From the NCBI GenBank assembly GCA_035772405.1, contig JAYKKM010000505.1:310001-374000 (forward strand): 64,000 nucleotides of DNA, written 5' to 3'. The position numbers and the translations under genes are program-made. Source of the stretch: Chrysogorgia sp. JL179-B06 (lineage: Eukaryota > Cnidaria > Anthozoa > Scleralcyonacea > Chrysogorgiidae). Numbering within the stretch: position 1 is the stretch's first letter; each line of letters begins with the position of its first letter. The notes below the pieces were generated by a model. It was given only the letters and a program-made list of their open reading frames with translations, was not told the origin of the DNA and searched no databases. This document shows, piece after piece, positions 39,368 to 52,805 of this stretch.

Positions 39368-40249
39368 GTGTATAACACGAAGTTAGCCTGGGATGCTAAT
39401 TTGCCCACTGAGTTGGTACGCAAGCTTTCTCAATGGGAAGGAACTCTTCCAGACAAGGTTACGTCAAGTAGGTCTTTAGCACTCTACCGTGAAGAGATCG
39501 ACGCTATCGACCTCCACGCGTTTGGGGATGCCAGCGGAAAGGGCGTCGCAGCAACAGTGTACGCCGTCGTTTCCCAACCGTCCGGCGTAAATCAAGGTTT
39601 GGTGGCAGCCAAAGCGAGATTGTCCAAGCAAGATCTGACAATTCCACGACTGGAGTTAGTTTCGGGACATATGGCTACGAATCTCATTGTCAACGTGAAA
39701 GTCGCGCTAGAAGAATTTCCTGTCGGTGAACTGCATTGCTGGCTCGATAGCAGTGTTGCACTTCACTGGATCAGAGGGGCTGGTGAATACAAGCAATTCG
39801 TGAGCAACAGAGTACGAAAGATTCAACAGCATTCCGAAGTAATATGGCATCACGTCAGCACGGAAGAAAATCCTGCAGACCTAGGAAGCCGAGGAGGGAA
39901 GGTTACCAATGCAGAGCTCTGGTGGAGAGGACCAGAATGGTTGTCGAACCGTGAACTCTGGCCGTCTGATATAGTAACAAGCGTGACACCTGAGAGCCCA
40001 GCTGAAGCCAAAGCAACTCGAGAGCTTTTCGCCGGAGCACAAGTCGTCGCAGATGAGTTCGCTACCCTTCTCAACAAGTTTAGCCTTTGGAAAACGTTTA
40101 AAGTGTGCGCTTGGGTTTCAAGATTTATCGGAAATCTTCGATTCAAGGAAGAGCGAAGAAGTAAAAGTGCACTCACCACCGAAGAAATCGACAAAACAAC
40201 GAGGGATTTGGGTGAAACGCGCCCAAAAGAGTTGCATGGCAATGGATAA
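39368..40249 (+). pseudogene. BEL 2 RNase H and integrase N-terminal linker
   Basis: 293 codons open. LHAFGDASGKGVAATVYAVV opens the BEL-type RNase H; PRLELVSGHMATNLI, CWLDSSVALHWIRG and EENPADLGSRGG follow in the standard order. The tail (LLNKFSLWKTFKVCAWVSRF) leads to the integrase. The unlisted link 39311-39367 in another frame still reads ARIYDPLGLVFPVTLWGKLL. Confidence 0.85.
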
Positions 40250-41002
40250 ATTCGAGGAGGAACGACTGCAGCTGAACCTCCAAGAAAACGACAACGGCAT
40301 GTGGGAGTGCCGTGGAAGGATACAGGGAGAGTATCCCATCTACTTGCCTGACCGTCACCTGTTCACGGAGAAGCTGGTAATGGAGTTAAGGAGACTGACC
40401 AAGAGAGTAACCAAGGCTTGTCATGGGTGCAGACGATTTCGAACAAGAGCATTATAGAGCCCGCCTCCGGGAAACCTGCCGAGAGATCGTACCGAAGGTG
40501 AATCAGCCTTTCAAGTCGTTGGAGTAGATTTCGCTGGACCACTAAAGTACCGAAGAAGGAAGAATCGGGAGGGAAAGGCGTATATCGCAGTTTATGCCTG
40601 CAGTCTAACCCGCGGCCTCTACCTGGAGGTGTTGAAAAGTTTGGAGACGCCTGAGTTCCTGAGCTGTTTAAAGCGATTCATTGCACGTCGTGGTCGACCG
40701 GAACAGATCTACTCCGATAACGGACGGACATTTGTCGGGGCAGCGAATTGGCTCAGAAAAGTGATTGCCGACGAGCGTCTTAATGATTTCCTGGCTCGGC
40801 AGAGCATTAAATGGCAATGCAACTTAAGTCGCGCACCATGGTGGGGAGAGTCAGTCTTGTCAAACATGCTCTCTACAAAACCATTGGAAATGGTTTCCTG
40901 ACCTGGGAAGAATTTCAAGAAGTTATCTTAGACGTGGAAGTGGCTCTCAATAACCGCCCGTTGAGCTATATGTGGAGGACGATGTCCAACTGCCTGTGCT
41001 GA
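40250..41002 (+). pseudogene. BEL 2 integrase
   Basis: Fragments in three frames: the LYLPDRHLFTEKLVM-type linker followed at once by KACHGCRRFR, so the His pair of the HHCC finger has been deleted; FQVVGVDFAGPLKYRR (first catalytic Asp); QIYSDNGRTFVGAANWL (second Asp). Near 40850 a deletion removes the segment that carries the catalytic Glu, then VKHALYKTIGNGFLTWEEFQ and LDVEVALNNRPLSY resume. Confidence 0.82.
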
Positions 41003-41412
41003 CCCCCAACGCCCTGTTGTTCGGCCAACCTAACCAGCTTCCTGAGTTGGATCCTCACCACCTGAAGACCAAAGACCTCCGAAAAAGGACAATATACCTC
41101 AAGCGGTGTAAAGAAGCAGTTTGCATGAGACGATGGACGGGAGAGTATCTCAGAGGACTTCGTGAACGGCACAATCATCAACCATCAACCATCCTGGACG
41201 CCCTCGTTCCCTGGAAGTCGGTGATGTCAGAAAGAAATCGTGGTAAATGGAGGATGGGAATCGTCGAGCAGCTCATCCCGGGACGAGACGGTGTGGTAAG
41301 AGCGACCAAACTACGGGTGGCAGATTCACATCTTGAAAGAGCGGTGCAACACTTATATACTCGCTGGAGTTATCGTGCGACCTATCAGAAAACAACCCTC
41401 CTGCTGCTCTAA
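40972..41412 (+). pseudogene. BEL 2 C-terminal domain
   Basis: 146 codons: LTPNALLFGQPNQLPE, YLKRCKEAVCMRRWTGEYLR, GLRERHNH and RNRGKWRMGIVEQLIPGRDG, the C-terminal domain that ends BEL/Pao pol proteins, possibly a chromatin- or RNA-binding module. The frame closes about 280 bp before the 3' LTR. Confidence 0.8.
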
Positions 41413-41691
41413 ACGCCGACGCCCAAGAGTTTGTACCAAAAGTTCCAAGACGTGTTACTGCTCTAGAAGCCCGAAAGCGCATCGCAGCCATCATTGGAAG
41501 GTGAAAACTAAGAAAATTAACATTTACACTATAAAACTTTATTAACTTTACAAACGAAGTATAATTGTTCTGTTTTAATTATTCGCATTATTATGCATGG
41601 AAGTATTATTACATAATTATAATTATTATACCAGTAGAAAATAAACTGAATAAGACATTGGTCTCATGCGAGACAAATGGGGGGAGTGTGT

Positions 41692-41740
41692 CGAAGACCG
41701 TGTAACTAAGTGGTTTATATTAAATATACTAAAAGACACT
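41692..41740 (+). repeat. 3' LTR start of BEL 2 (truncated)
   Basis: TGTCGAAGACCGTGTAACTA AGTGGTTTAT matches the 5' LTR start (allowing a 3-nt gap); downstream similarity is lost. Confidence 0.7.
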
Positions 41741-41845
41741 ACACACACTATGAAAAAATTATGAACGTGATCTAGGAAAATGTGCAATGATACGGTGAAC
41801 GTATATGCCTCAATCAAGTGACTGATCATCGATGTCAGTCATACA

Positions 41846-42580
41846 GTCAACTCTCGTTATAGCGGACACCCAGGGGGCAGTCATTTGGTGTCCGTGTAAT
41901 ATCGAGAGTGTTGCGATAGAGAGGGATGCGATGAAAATATCCCGATTTCAGGTTGTACAATGTCACTACAATGTATTACTGCTTTTTGTTTTAAAATGTC
42001 CAGTTTATTTCAATTTTTAGTTGACGTTTACTGTGATACATAAGTACACAGTGCAAGTCAAAATACAAGTCAAAAATTTGTATTCAAATATTTTTCTATT
42101 CCAAAACCAAAAATACAACGGTAACATGAAGGCAGTGTCAAATGTCTTTTCTTTCCTTCACTGTAAAGGTACAGTAACAAAACTCAGTAAACTTACACGA
42201 AGTTTTATTCTGTGATGAAGTACCTCTCTAGGCTTTGATGTGATCTTTCGCTCACGGCATTCTCGCTACTTTATATTTTTCTGTTTGTCATTTTTATCGA
42301 CAGAAATGATGACGAACGGTTCCGCTGACAAAATTTTTGTAAATATGTCACTCGATAAAACAAAAAGTCATTCGCTTTCATGTGTCGAGAGAAAAATACG
42401 TCCAAGGTGTCCGTTGTAACGAGAGTAGAACAATAAAAATGTTTGTTAGGGACCACATGAAGTGTCCGCAATTCCGTAATAGCGAGAGTCCGTAATAGCG
42501 AGAGTTATTTCAATACATTTCATAGTATAGTTTCGGCCGGGGATTTACCAACTGTCCTTAATAGCGGGGTGCCCGTGTAG
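41846..42580. mobile_element. pogo/Tigger-like non-autonomous element (imperfect ends)
   Basis: The left end CAGTCAACTCTCGTTATAGC GGACACC is characteristic of pogo-group termini. Near the right end, inverted sub-terminal copies such as GTCCGTAATAGCGAGAGTT (42488-42506) and CCTTAATAGCGGGGTGCCC (42555-42573) occur. The interior has no coherent transposase frame. Confidence 0.6.
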
Positions 42581-43426
42581 TCATAGACAGGACACACGTG
42601 CATGGGTCATAAGTTCCCAGTTGCTTTCTTATAAAATTTTTAATAAATTCAAGAAGTATGTGAATAATGTACAGTGTATATATAATATCATTTACCTGTA
42701 AAAAACCGCAATTGTTCCTCTGATATCACAAACCCTTACCTAGGTCTTCCTAGTCTTTGTTGTCTTTCTAAAGGCGCTCTTCATACGAATTAAATTCTCG
42801 TTGTGTGTGAAGGTTTTTTTGAAGAACATTTTTAGCTGGATTTAAAATGTCAACAATTTAATTTGGGATATCATCATTAAGTTAATGCATTCTCGCATAA
42901 GATTTCTAGTCTTGTCACACACAATTCATGGTCCTCTTTCCTTGACGACTGTTGTAGAATAGTGATAATTTGTTCAACTGCATTTCGTAGCTCCGTTGAA
43001 TAGTTATTCATATCTGTCACAAATGAGAATTGTAAAAGTAGATTGTTGTTCTTGGCTTTGTTAAAGCAGACGACAAACTGTCCACAAACATGTATTATTA
43101 CTATATATTATTATCAACATAACCATCATTATTATTATGTAATTAGAAAGACTCAGCGCACAGTCTATTTCAAGTAGACTATTTCGAATTTTGTTCGTTG
43201 TTTGCATTGTATCAACTGCTTATACTTGACACCGGGTCGAGCGCTGAAGAGATTGTGAAGGCGTAAGCAAACCGCGAAAAAATTACTGGGAAGGACTTTT
43301 GGAAAGTCTAGTATGAGTTCAGTCAAATCAAGGTTCTTATAATTATCAAATCAAGTTTTTTCCTGCTGTAAATAAATTAAAAGTACTGTTTATTTTATAT
43401 TAACCCCAACCATTGCTGGCGCGGGG
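42581..43426. other. No gene seen
   Basis: AT-rich non-coding sequence. Confidence 0.5.
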
Positions 43427-44174
43427 AAGGCTAAAAGGGATGACTCAAAAGGACCTTTCTGTTTTTTCTGTTTTTTATTTTTCGTTAGGTTATGGTAGCT
43501 ACGGTTAATGCTTTGCGCGCATTGCGGCCATTTTTTGGGTCACGAAATTGAAGAACTGAAACTAATCCTTCGATATCTGAGCAATCCGTGCAGTAAATTA
43601 CTCAAATTGTGTTTTTCGTAAGAGCAGAGATAATGTAGTAACTAGTAAGTTATTATTGTCATATTTTTTATAGTATTTGATTACACTCGGTGCGACGTGG
43701 AGTTGTGTTTTGGAGTCGCTCGTTGTTTGCCGTTTGATGCGTGAATTTCAAAGTTTCCTTCAAGACCGCAGTTTTCTGGCAAAGCCATTAATATAAGATC
43801 CTTATATTCCACATATTCTACGAGTAGAGGAACAGATGTTACGCTAGAAACGAACGCTCTCTGCTGTAAATCGTTGTATTGGACAAGGCCGTTGTAATCG
43901 AAGCCGTTGAGAATATAACCCGCTGACAGACGACGGCACGAAGAGACGACGCCACAATATTCGACAAACTCTGAGACATCACTACAAACTGATTTAAACG
44001 ACTTTTAAAAGCTTATTATATTGTAAGAAGATAACAAAACAACAAGAAAACGTAGTAAACCGAGGTAGTTTGAAGCCAGTTTCCCAAATCAAAACAATAA
44101 CACAAGCGCGCAAAGGATTAGGATTAGTAGTTCTAAAAATGTAAAGGTCCTTTTGAGTCATCCCTTTTAGCCTT
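43427..44174. mobile_element. TIR DNA element (~750 bp)
   Basis: AAGGCTAAAAGGGATGACTC AAAAGGACCTTT at 43427-43458 is repeated inverted at 44143-44174 with almost no mismatches. Single ends of the same family lie near 12247-12286 and 30289-30330. No transposase; the interior holds no long frame. A target duplication was not visible. Confidence 0.8.
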
Positions 44175-44889
44175 CACCTGCTGACCTGCGCCGCCCATAG
44201 GCTCGATCGAGCGCAAAAGAAAAGCCTGATTATGAAACTTAGCAAACGCGGAAAGACATAAGAAAGCTAAGTGGAAAAGCGTTGTTACTTAGCGTTGTGG
44301 CTTCGTGTCAAGTAGGAGTTGACACACTTGCAAACAACGATCAAAATTCGGCGCGCTTATCTGCAACTAGCAGTATATATTAGAAAATACAAAAACAGGA
44401 AAGCTTCTTACTTTGACGCAATACACAAAATGATATCAAATTCTTTAATATAACTATGAGCAGCGCATAATATCTTTTATATTTTGAGTGTATATATTAT
44501 ATATATAAATGTATCAAATGACAGCTGTTGAAAATGAAATACAAGCGTAAATTCCAGTCACACATGAGTTATAGTCGATCTACTTACCTTAGCTGAATAC
44601 GGCTTCAAAAATGGAATTGAAGTGACAGAAATAGAGAATACGATGTGTCGATGTGTTCGCTTGCACGAGGGATGTTCAACGCAAAAAATTTTCATCGGAA
44701 GTTGCATGACAGTTTACAGATGACTTTGAGGACCCCCTGCTGCTTTCTTAAGTCGTTTCACTTTTAGTTGAGTCATTTCACTTTTGTTTGACGATACATT
44801 GATTGAGGCGTGACAGCTTCATAGGTTCCACCGTTAATCATTAAACCAATAAAAATTATGTTGGATCACTTCCGCACCGAAGCTGTCGT
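44175..44889. other. No gene seen
   Basis: Non-coding sequence leading into the minisatellite. Confidence 0.5.
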
Positions 44890-45230
44890 CAAGTCATTTC
44901 ACAAGTAAAGGAGTCATTTCTTAACTAGTTGAGTCATTTCACAACTAGTTAAGTCATTTCAAAACGAGTTGAGTCATTTCACAACTAGTTAAGTCATTTC
45001 ACGACCAGTTAAGTCATTTAAAATATAGTTGAGCCATTTGAGAACGAGTTAAGTCATTTCTCAACTGCTCTAGTCATTTCTCAACTAGTTGAGTCATTTT
45101 ACAACTAGTTGAGCCATTGCAAAATGAGTTAAGTCATTTCAAAACTAGTTAAGTCATTTCAAAACTAGTTAAGTCATTTCACAACCAGTTAAGTCATTTC
45201 AAAATAGAGTTGAGTCATTTCACAACTGTA
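44890..45230. repeat. ~20-bp minisatellite with TGAGTCA/TAAGTCA cores
   Basis: About sixteen units of the form ACTAGTTGAGTCATTTCACA with variants ACTAGTTAAGTCATTTC. Scattered related units continue at 45805-45990. Several units contain TGAGTCA, the AP-1/bZIP consensus. Confidence 0.93.
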
Positions 45231-46044
45231 ATTAAGGGCCGGTTAAAGCCGGCCAAAACGGCCGGCTACTTGCACATCTGGGGCCGCCTACTTTTGTCTC
45301 AGCAAAATTTATATAAGTTAAATAAACAAAACGTAGGTCGTAGTGTTACCACAAACTGTCGCTTGCTATCAACTTCCACCATGCAATCATTTCAAGATTT
45401 GATAACATTTTCTCACTTCACGACCACTGTGGATGAAACAATATTGGCAGCATAGGAAATGGCAGCATAAGAAATGGCAGCATAAGAAATGACAACTAAA
45501 GTTCATTTCCGACCTACGTCCGAGTACTAATTAGTCAAGGCTAAAAGTCCTGAAATGTGTTGTTTTTGTGCATTTATTTTTATAGGACATTTTGTAATCT
45601 TCAGAATTCTGTAAAATCATCTCCAAAAATGCAGGAAATGGCATTTCAGGGAATCTAGATGACTAGAATTCAAAATTTTCTGGGGGGGGCAGGGCCACGG
45701 GCCCCCTAGAAGTCTTGCGCCTTCTGCGCTCGATTATAACATTCAAAAATTTGCTGGCTACTAACATATTTTGGCCACCTACTTCTAAATTTAATTATAC
45801 AGCACTGAGTTAAGTCATTTCGTCACTGAGTTAAGTCACTGAGTTAAGTAATTTGGCAGTGAGCTGTTATGTCATTTCGAATTGTGTTGAATCATTTCTG
45901 TTCAGCATCAGTCAATCCACTACGAAACATTAAGTAATTTGAATTTAAGATGAGTCATTTGTGTTCTTATTGAGTCGTTTTGCAATAGGCTAATCTGTTT
46001 CACTCCGTAGTATTTTTGGTGGTAACGGGTTCCTTATTGTTATC
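45231..46044. other. No gene seen
   Basis: Contains two stretches with similar wording (GGCCGGCTACTTGCACATCT near 45260; GCTGGCTACTAACATATTTT near 45753) and diverged minisatellite units, but no supported gene. Confidence 0.4.
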
Positions 46045-46120
46045 TAGCCTGTGTCACAGCCCTAACTCGAACTCGGTACTTACTCGTATCGAGTTCGAGT
46101 TAGGGCTGTGACACAGGCTA
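46045..46120. mobile_element. 76-bp hairpin element
   Basis: TAGCCTGTGTCACAGCCCTA ACTCGAACTCG (46045-46075) is perfectly inverted at 46090-46120, around a 14-nt loop. The flanking sequence is compatible with a TA target. A minimal foldback element or palindrome. Confidence 0.85.
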
Positions 46121-47308
46121 TTAATTGACTGTACCGAAAAAGATTGCGGTTGTACATTTTAGCAGAATGCTTTGCGATCTTAAATCACCTGTAATAACAG
46201 CTAAACATTGTTTACCTTATAAACATGAATTAAATTACGTAAAAGCTTCCTTTTTACTTTTTTTAGCTTCCAAATTTAATATTTTTGAAACTCTGTCTTC
46301 TGCTATTTCTACGAGATTCACAAGCGGGCGGGGGGGGGGGGGGAGGGGTGCACTTTGATCAGCTCAGAAGGCAACATGGCGGAGTCAGAAGAGCGCGAAC
46401 AAGAGAACGACGTTTTAATAATTAGAGGGGATTTGATCTCATGATTTGAGTTTTGAGTTTTGGGTATGCCCGACCTCCCCTCCCTGCAGCTTAACATTGA
46501 TAGGTGCATTATCATGAACCTTGTTAAAATGAGTATTGTCTATTGATGTAAACTTATACAGTAGTAACAACACTGTTCATTATAAGATGGTATAATTATA
46601 GAATACCCGTCCAGACTACGGAATGTTCATCATATACAATTGCTTCGTTCTTTAAAAAAACCCTTTCAATTTGATAACAATCAACAAATACACACAATAT
46701 AAACCTTCGACATTATATTTAAAGAGATTTGAGAGCAACTTGGTTTGTATTTCTGCCTTTAAATGCGGTTTCAAAGGTGGACGGGTGTATCTATAATTGC
46801 TCCGTCGTGCGTTTTTACGCGTGTACGCTGCGTCATGGCTGCGTAAAACAAATAAATATTCAGATAACAAAGTACAAAATTCAGTCACATACCTCACAAG
46901 TATCTCTGACACTGTATCCGACTACATCACATATGGTAATAAAACAAATATGCAGCCGGTATTAAATTACACAACTCGACACTGGAATTGATTTTAAATG
47001 TGAAACTGATTAAAATTTCGACTACCGGTCCATGGCACACTTTGACATTCGCAGTGGTCAGAAATCCTCTCCAAAAAACTTGCTGCCAATAACCGAAGTT
47101 AGGAAATTTCGTGTTAGATTTCGGGTTACTGTCAGGGTTACGCTATTTGGAGATGAAGTTGTTAACAGAAGACGTCGAAGGCAATTAATAATTTAATGCA
47201 CTGAATTAAGTGTCTAGACTGCCCACTCATCACTGACAGACGATTTCCGGTTTCTGACGTAATATGAGGAAGCACGGAGAAAGGAATTAGAAATTTTCAA
47301 GGAAAATA
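46121..47308. other. No gene recognised; poly-G run
   Basis: A G homopolymer is at 46330-46343. A short ATG frame at 46376 (MAESEEREQENDVLIIRGDL) ends after 22 codons without a donor and is not called. Confidence 0.45.
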
Positions 47309-47474
47309 GTGTTTGCGGTACCCAGATACGAAATGATGGGAAAATTTGGTCGTCGGGAAGGAATTGAAGACAAAGTAAAGTCAAAATTGCGGCATGGCTT
47401 GATGAGTGTTGTGGTTTTTGATCATCACGAAGTGTGTAGAAACTCGAAGTCATTTGTTGCGTCTTTAACTAACG
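47309..47474 (+). CDS. Candidate first exon, unidentified gene
   Basis: In-frame ATGs at 47333 and 47336 open MGKFGRREGIEDKVKSKLRH and continue SKSFVASLTNG to a good donor G|GTAAGA at 47475 (phase 1 from the frame start). TTTCCGG and TGACGTAA, common in animal promoters as ETS- and CREB-type sites, lie 50-100 bp upstream. No downstream exon was found and the protein is not recognised, so this remains a suggestion. Confidence 0.25.
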
Positions 47475-47659
47475 GTAAGATAAATTTTCCTATACACTTC
47501 TCCTCGGGTAACTGGCATAGTTGGTAATTTTATGTCACTTTGAAACGTTGATGATAAATTACCACAATATTCGATTGAATCATGTATTAAAACAGACAGT
47601 CAGACACTACATTTCAACTGAGGTGTAGGATCATCAGTATAACCAATACAATTTCTCTC

Positions 47660-47752
47660 ATTCCTTATGATGGACATCATTCCATATAATGGACATCATT
47701 CCATACGATGGACATCATTCCATATATGATGGACATGATCGGACATGCCTGT
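47660..47752. repeat. 18-bp tandem repeat
   Basis: Four units of GGACATCATTCCATATAA with variants. Confidence 0.85.
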
Positions 47753-47807
47753 GTGATGATATATAGAACTGCTAACCCAAAAATAACTTACAGTATGCCA
47801 TTTAATA

Positions 47808-47822
47808 CCCCCCCCCCCCCCC
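47808..47822. repeat. Poly-C run
   Basis: Fifteen C residues. Confidence 0.9.
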
Positions 47823-49712
<1,890 letters not shown>

Positions 49713-49765
49713 CAGTGTAGCTGATGATAAGCCAGCACATCAAAAAGGTATATACATCATCACAG

Positions 49766-49859
<94 letters not shown>

Positions 49860-49871
49860 ATTATATATATA

Positions 49872-49931
<60 letters not shown>

Positions 49932-49988
49932 TGTGATGATGTATATACCTTTTTGATGTGCTGGCTTACATGTATCATCAGCTACACT
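49713..49988. repeat. Palindrome around a (TA)n core
   Basis: The arm AGTGTAGCTGATGATAAGCC at 49714 and the rest of its ~55-bp run to CATCACAG are inverted at 49931-49988 (with a 6-nt insertion ACATGT); the ~160 bp between them is interrupted (TA)n. Confidence 0.88.
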
Positions 49989-50412
49989 GTGCTGACGAGC
50001 TCCAAGAGAGCGAAACAGCTGTCCACAGTTGCTCATGATAGCCAGACACTGCAATTATGTTTTGTCATTTCAGCCAGTAAAAGTGCGCAATGCACACTGA
50101 GTTGTTATAGACTTTTACATTCTTGATGGTTTATAATTTATGCAGTGTGGTATATCCCACATCAAGTCTTTTGACTGTGATGATGTATATACCTTTTTGA
50201 TGTGCTGGCTTATCATCAGCTATGCTGTGCTGACGAGCTCCAAGAGAGCGAAACAGCTGTCCACAGTTGCTCATGATAGCCAGACACTGCAATTATGTTT
50301 TGTCATTTCAGCCAGTAAAAGTGCGCAATGCACACTGAGTTGTTATAGACTTTTACATTCTTGATGGTTTATAATTTATGCAGTGTGGTATATCCCACAT
50401 CAAGTCTTTTGA
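49931..50412. repeat. Two tandem units of 244 and 238 bp
   Basis: Unit starts CTGTGATGATGTATATACCT at 49931 and 50175, with a third start at 50413 that runs into (TA)n. The units are nearly identical apart from the 6-nt ACATGT present only in the first. A diverged portion occurs at 2709-2822. Confidence 0.93.
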
Positions 50413-50423
50413 CTGTGATGATG

Positions 50424-50604
<181 letters not shown>

Positions 50605-50823
50605 TAAGGATTTGTGGTGAAGGAAAATGTGGACCAGTTGCGAAAAATGCAACATCAAGGCTTTCCCAAGTTCTATATATTATATAGTGGTGGTATTATG
50701 CCAGGATATGATTCTATCATATTCTATATGATAGAATATTACTTGTATACTACAAGTAATATTTGGCATTTCATTCGATTAAACCACACGTTCTAAGGAT
50801 TTATGGTGAGGGAAAATTTCGAG

Positions 50824-52203
50824 TAGTGTAGAGGTGTGCAAACCCGGCTCCGGCCGCTTTACAGCTCTGATATCCGGCTCCGGCTTGCTGGGGTTAAAGT
50901 CCAACCGGATATTTTCGCCTGAAATTTGTGCCCAGAGTCTTCTCCCGGTGAAAGCCGTAAAACTGTCAAGCGACTCAACTCAAGCAAATGCTATATGCTA
51001 CAACTAGGAATGCCAGGAATGATGAAAACTTTATAGAACCGAATAAGTTATGCCACTACAAATTACAAATAACGAAATACAAGTGTAAATTGCCAAGGGT
51101 TTTTGAAACTTCTTATAATTAAATTTAATGAACGCTAAGCGACCGATGTTGCCTGGAAGGGGTGCGCAACGCTTCTTTGAGACGATGTTCCTCGTCAACG
51201 AAAAGATCGCTAAGAAGTGACAGAGCACGGTGCGCGTCTAGCTCTCGTATATTTCTTGTCCATCAAAGCAGGCCATTCGTTTTTGTGGCGATACCAATCA
51301 TCCAATAATTCCTGAGTATTAACTTTGCCGTCTAACTTTGCTGAAATGGTTTGACTCAACAGATCATATGCACATTCAGCAAATTCAGTGTTGCCATTAT
51401 TTGTGAACAAAGCTTCGCCGACTTTGTCATTCTGATTTTCCAGCCGGAGCGGGAAGAAAACAACCCAACTGCGGCTCCGGCCTGTCTGCACAAAAACGAC
51501 GGAGCTCCGGCATTGCTCCGGCCTCCGGTGTGGCGGTCAGAGATTGTCACCGTGCTGAGATTGTATATTCTTTCAAGTCAGTGCGCATGTTCGAAAAGTG
51601 GTTGTAATCTCAGAACGCGCAAGAAAGGTCTGAGATTGTCACTGTGCTTGAATTGTATCTCGAATTGTATAATCGAATGTTAATGACCAGTTCAAGCAAA
51701 CCTTTTGAAGCAAAACGATTGATTCATGATAGTTTCAGATTGTGCAATTTGTAATCTTGGCTCAAGTCGCTCAAAGTTATCTCAAACCTTTTTCCAAATT
51801 CCGATTGCGCCTTACCGAAAGGAATTAACACTACAGACTCTGTACAGAGCATCTCTCAACCTGAACAATATAATATCGTATTCATAACAAAGTTACTTTT
51901 ATAAACACCACATGCAAATTCAAAACTGTTTGTAGAACATTGTGAGCATCGATGTTGAGAACTTGTAGACTTAACAAACATGAATAAACAAGTTTATCTA
52001 GTGAGCCAATTATCCGAGAAAGCTTTCCTTGATTATATCTCCCGACATATTATATTTTCTTCAAAAGCACGATGTATGGAAATGAGCAATCTTAGCACGG
52101 GAGATATTTATTACAGGCCCAAACGGTCAGTGCGCATGTCCAGGACAATCTCAGCACGGTACAATCTCAGACCGCCACACCGGCACTCCGGCGCACAGCA
52201 CTA
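50824..52203 (-). mobile_element. hAT transposon, 1380 bp, 8-bp target duplication
   Basis: Ends TAGTGTAGAGGTGTGCAAAC and GCCGGTGTGGC-type sequence finishing GCACAGCACTA share TAGTG and GTGC..CCGG motifs in inverted form. The flanks are exact 8-bp duplications ATTTCGAG (50816-50823 and 52204-52211). Inside, on the minus strand, is the C-terminal end of a hAT transposase. Subterminal CCGGCTCCGG repeats cluster at both ends, as is typical of hAT elements. The first two-thirds of the transposase are missing. Confidence 0.88.
51031..51491 (-). pseudogene. hAT transposase C-terminal (dimerisation) fragment
   Basis: Frame 1 (51491-51210) ends VNTQELLDDWYRHKNEWPAL and ARRAPCSVTS; frame 2 (51228-51031) continues NIVSKKRCAPLPGNIGRLAF IKFN. 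The NIV-KKR-x-LP-N-x-LxFxKFN text is the hallmark end of the hATC dimerisation domain. One frameshift separates the pieces and the DDE catalytic core is absent. Confidence 0.75.
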
Positions 52204-52505
52204 ATTTCGAGTGTTGGAATATATACATTTTAAGACCAAACCGGGACCATGCAGTTGCGCAAAATGCAACTTCAAGGCCTTCAGGCTGAAATTGAACCCG
52301 CGACCATGCGATGTTAGTGCAGTGCTCTGACCACTGAGCTACGGAAGCCATTGCCAAGAGCCTAGTCCCACGTTCTGTATATATAGTAGTGGTAATGCCG
52401 GGATAAAAATTGGGTATATTACAAGTAATATTTGTCATTTCACTCGATTAAACTGCATGTTCTAAGGATTTATGGTGAAGGAAAATTGTGTTGGAATTTT
52501 TTCAT

Positions 52506-52805
52506 TGCGCACCCCCTCCAACATCATTTTTTGCATTTCCTCCAGTAAATGTGGTAAATTACTCTACATCGGAAAAACTAGCCGGTGGCTCTCTGGCAGA
52601 TTTGCTGAACATCTTCGCTCCGTAAACAAACCCGTCGCCCGACATGTCAATAGTGCCAACTATTCGATTTCGGACATGAAAGTGTGTGCCACCTCACCCA
52701 TTTCCGGTGGGAATGATTGCGGTAAAAGTCAAGAAAAGCGTCTCATTTCCAAACATGCATGAACCATTCATCCCAATGGGCTTTACGAACGATTTTCTTT
52801 TATTT
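52506..52805 (+). mobile_element. Penelope-like element 2: GIY-YIG fragment
   Basis: The + frame encodes SNIIFCISSSKCGKLLYIGK, TSRWLSGRFAEHLRSV and NKPVARHVNSANYSISDMKV; after the stop, LYERFSFI is still readable. This corresponds closely to the GIY-YIG region at 33985-34381 and is the only part of the element present. It starts abruptly within the SINE dimer. Confidence 0.82.

Larger units (their letters stand above)
36187..41740 (+). mobile_element. BEL/Pao LTR retrotransposon 2
   Basis: The 5' LTR begins TGTCGAAGACCGCGGTGTAA (36187); a matching TGTCGAAGACCGTGTAACTA begins the 3' LTR at 41692, just after a purine-rich tract AAATGGGGGGAGTG. Between them, + strand: gag, three zinc knuckles, protease, RT, RNase H, integrase and the BEL C-terminal domain, broken by frameshifts and internal deletions. 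Better preserved than BEL 1. The 3' LTR matches only over its first ~40 bp. Confidence 0.92.

Noticed and set aside
46376..46444. ATG frame MAESEEREQENDVLIIRGDL
   Set aside because: Only 22 codons, stops before any donor; looks like a first exon by context but lacks splice support.
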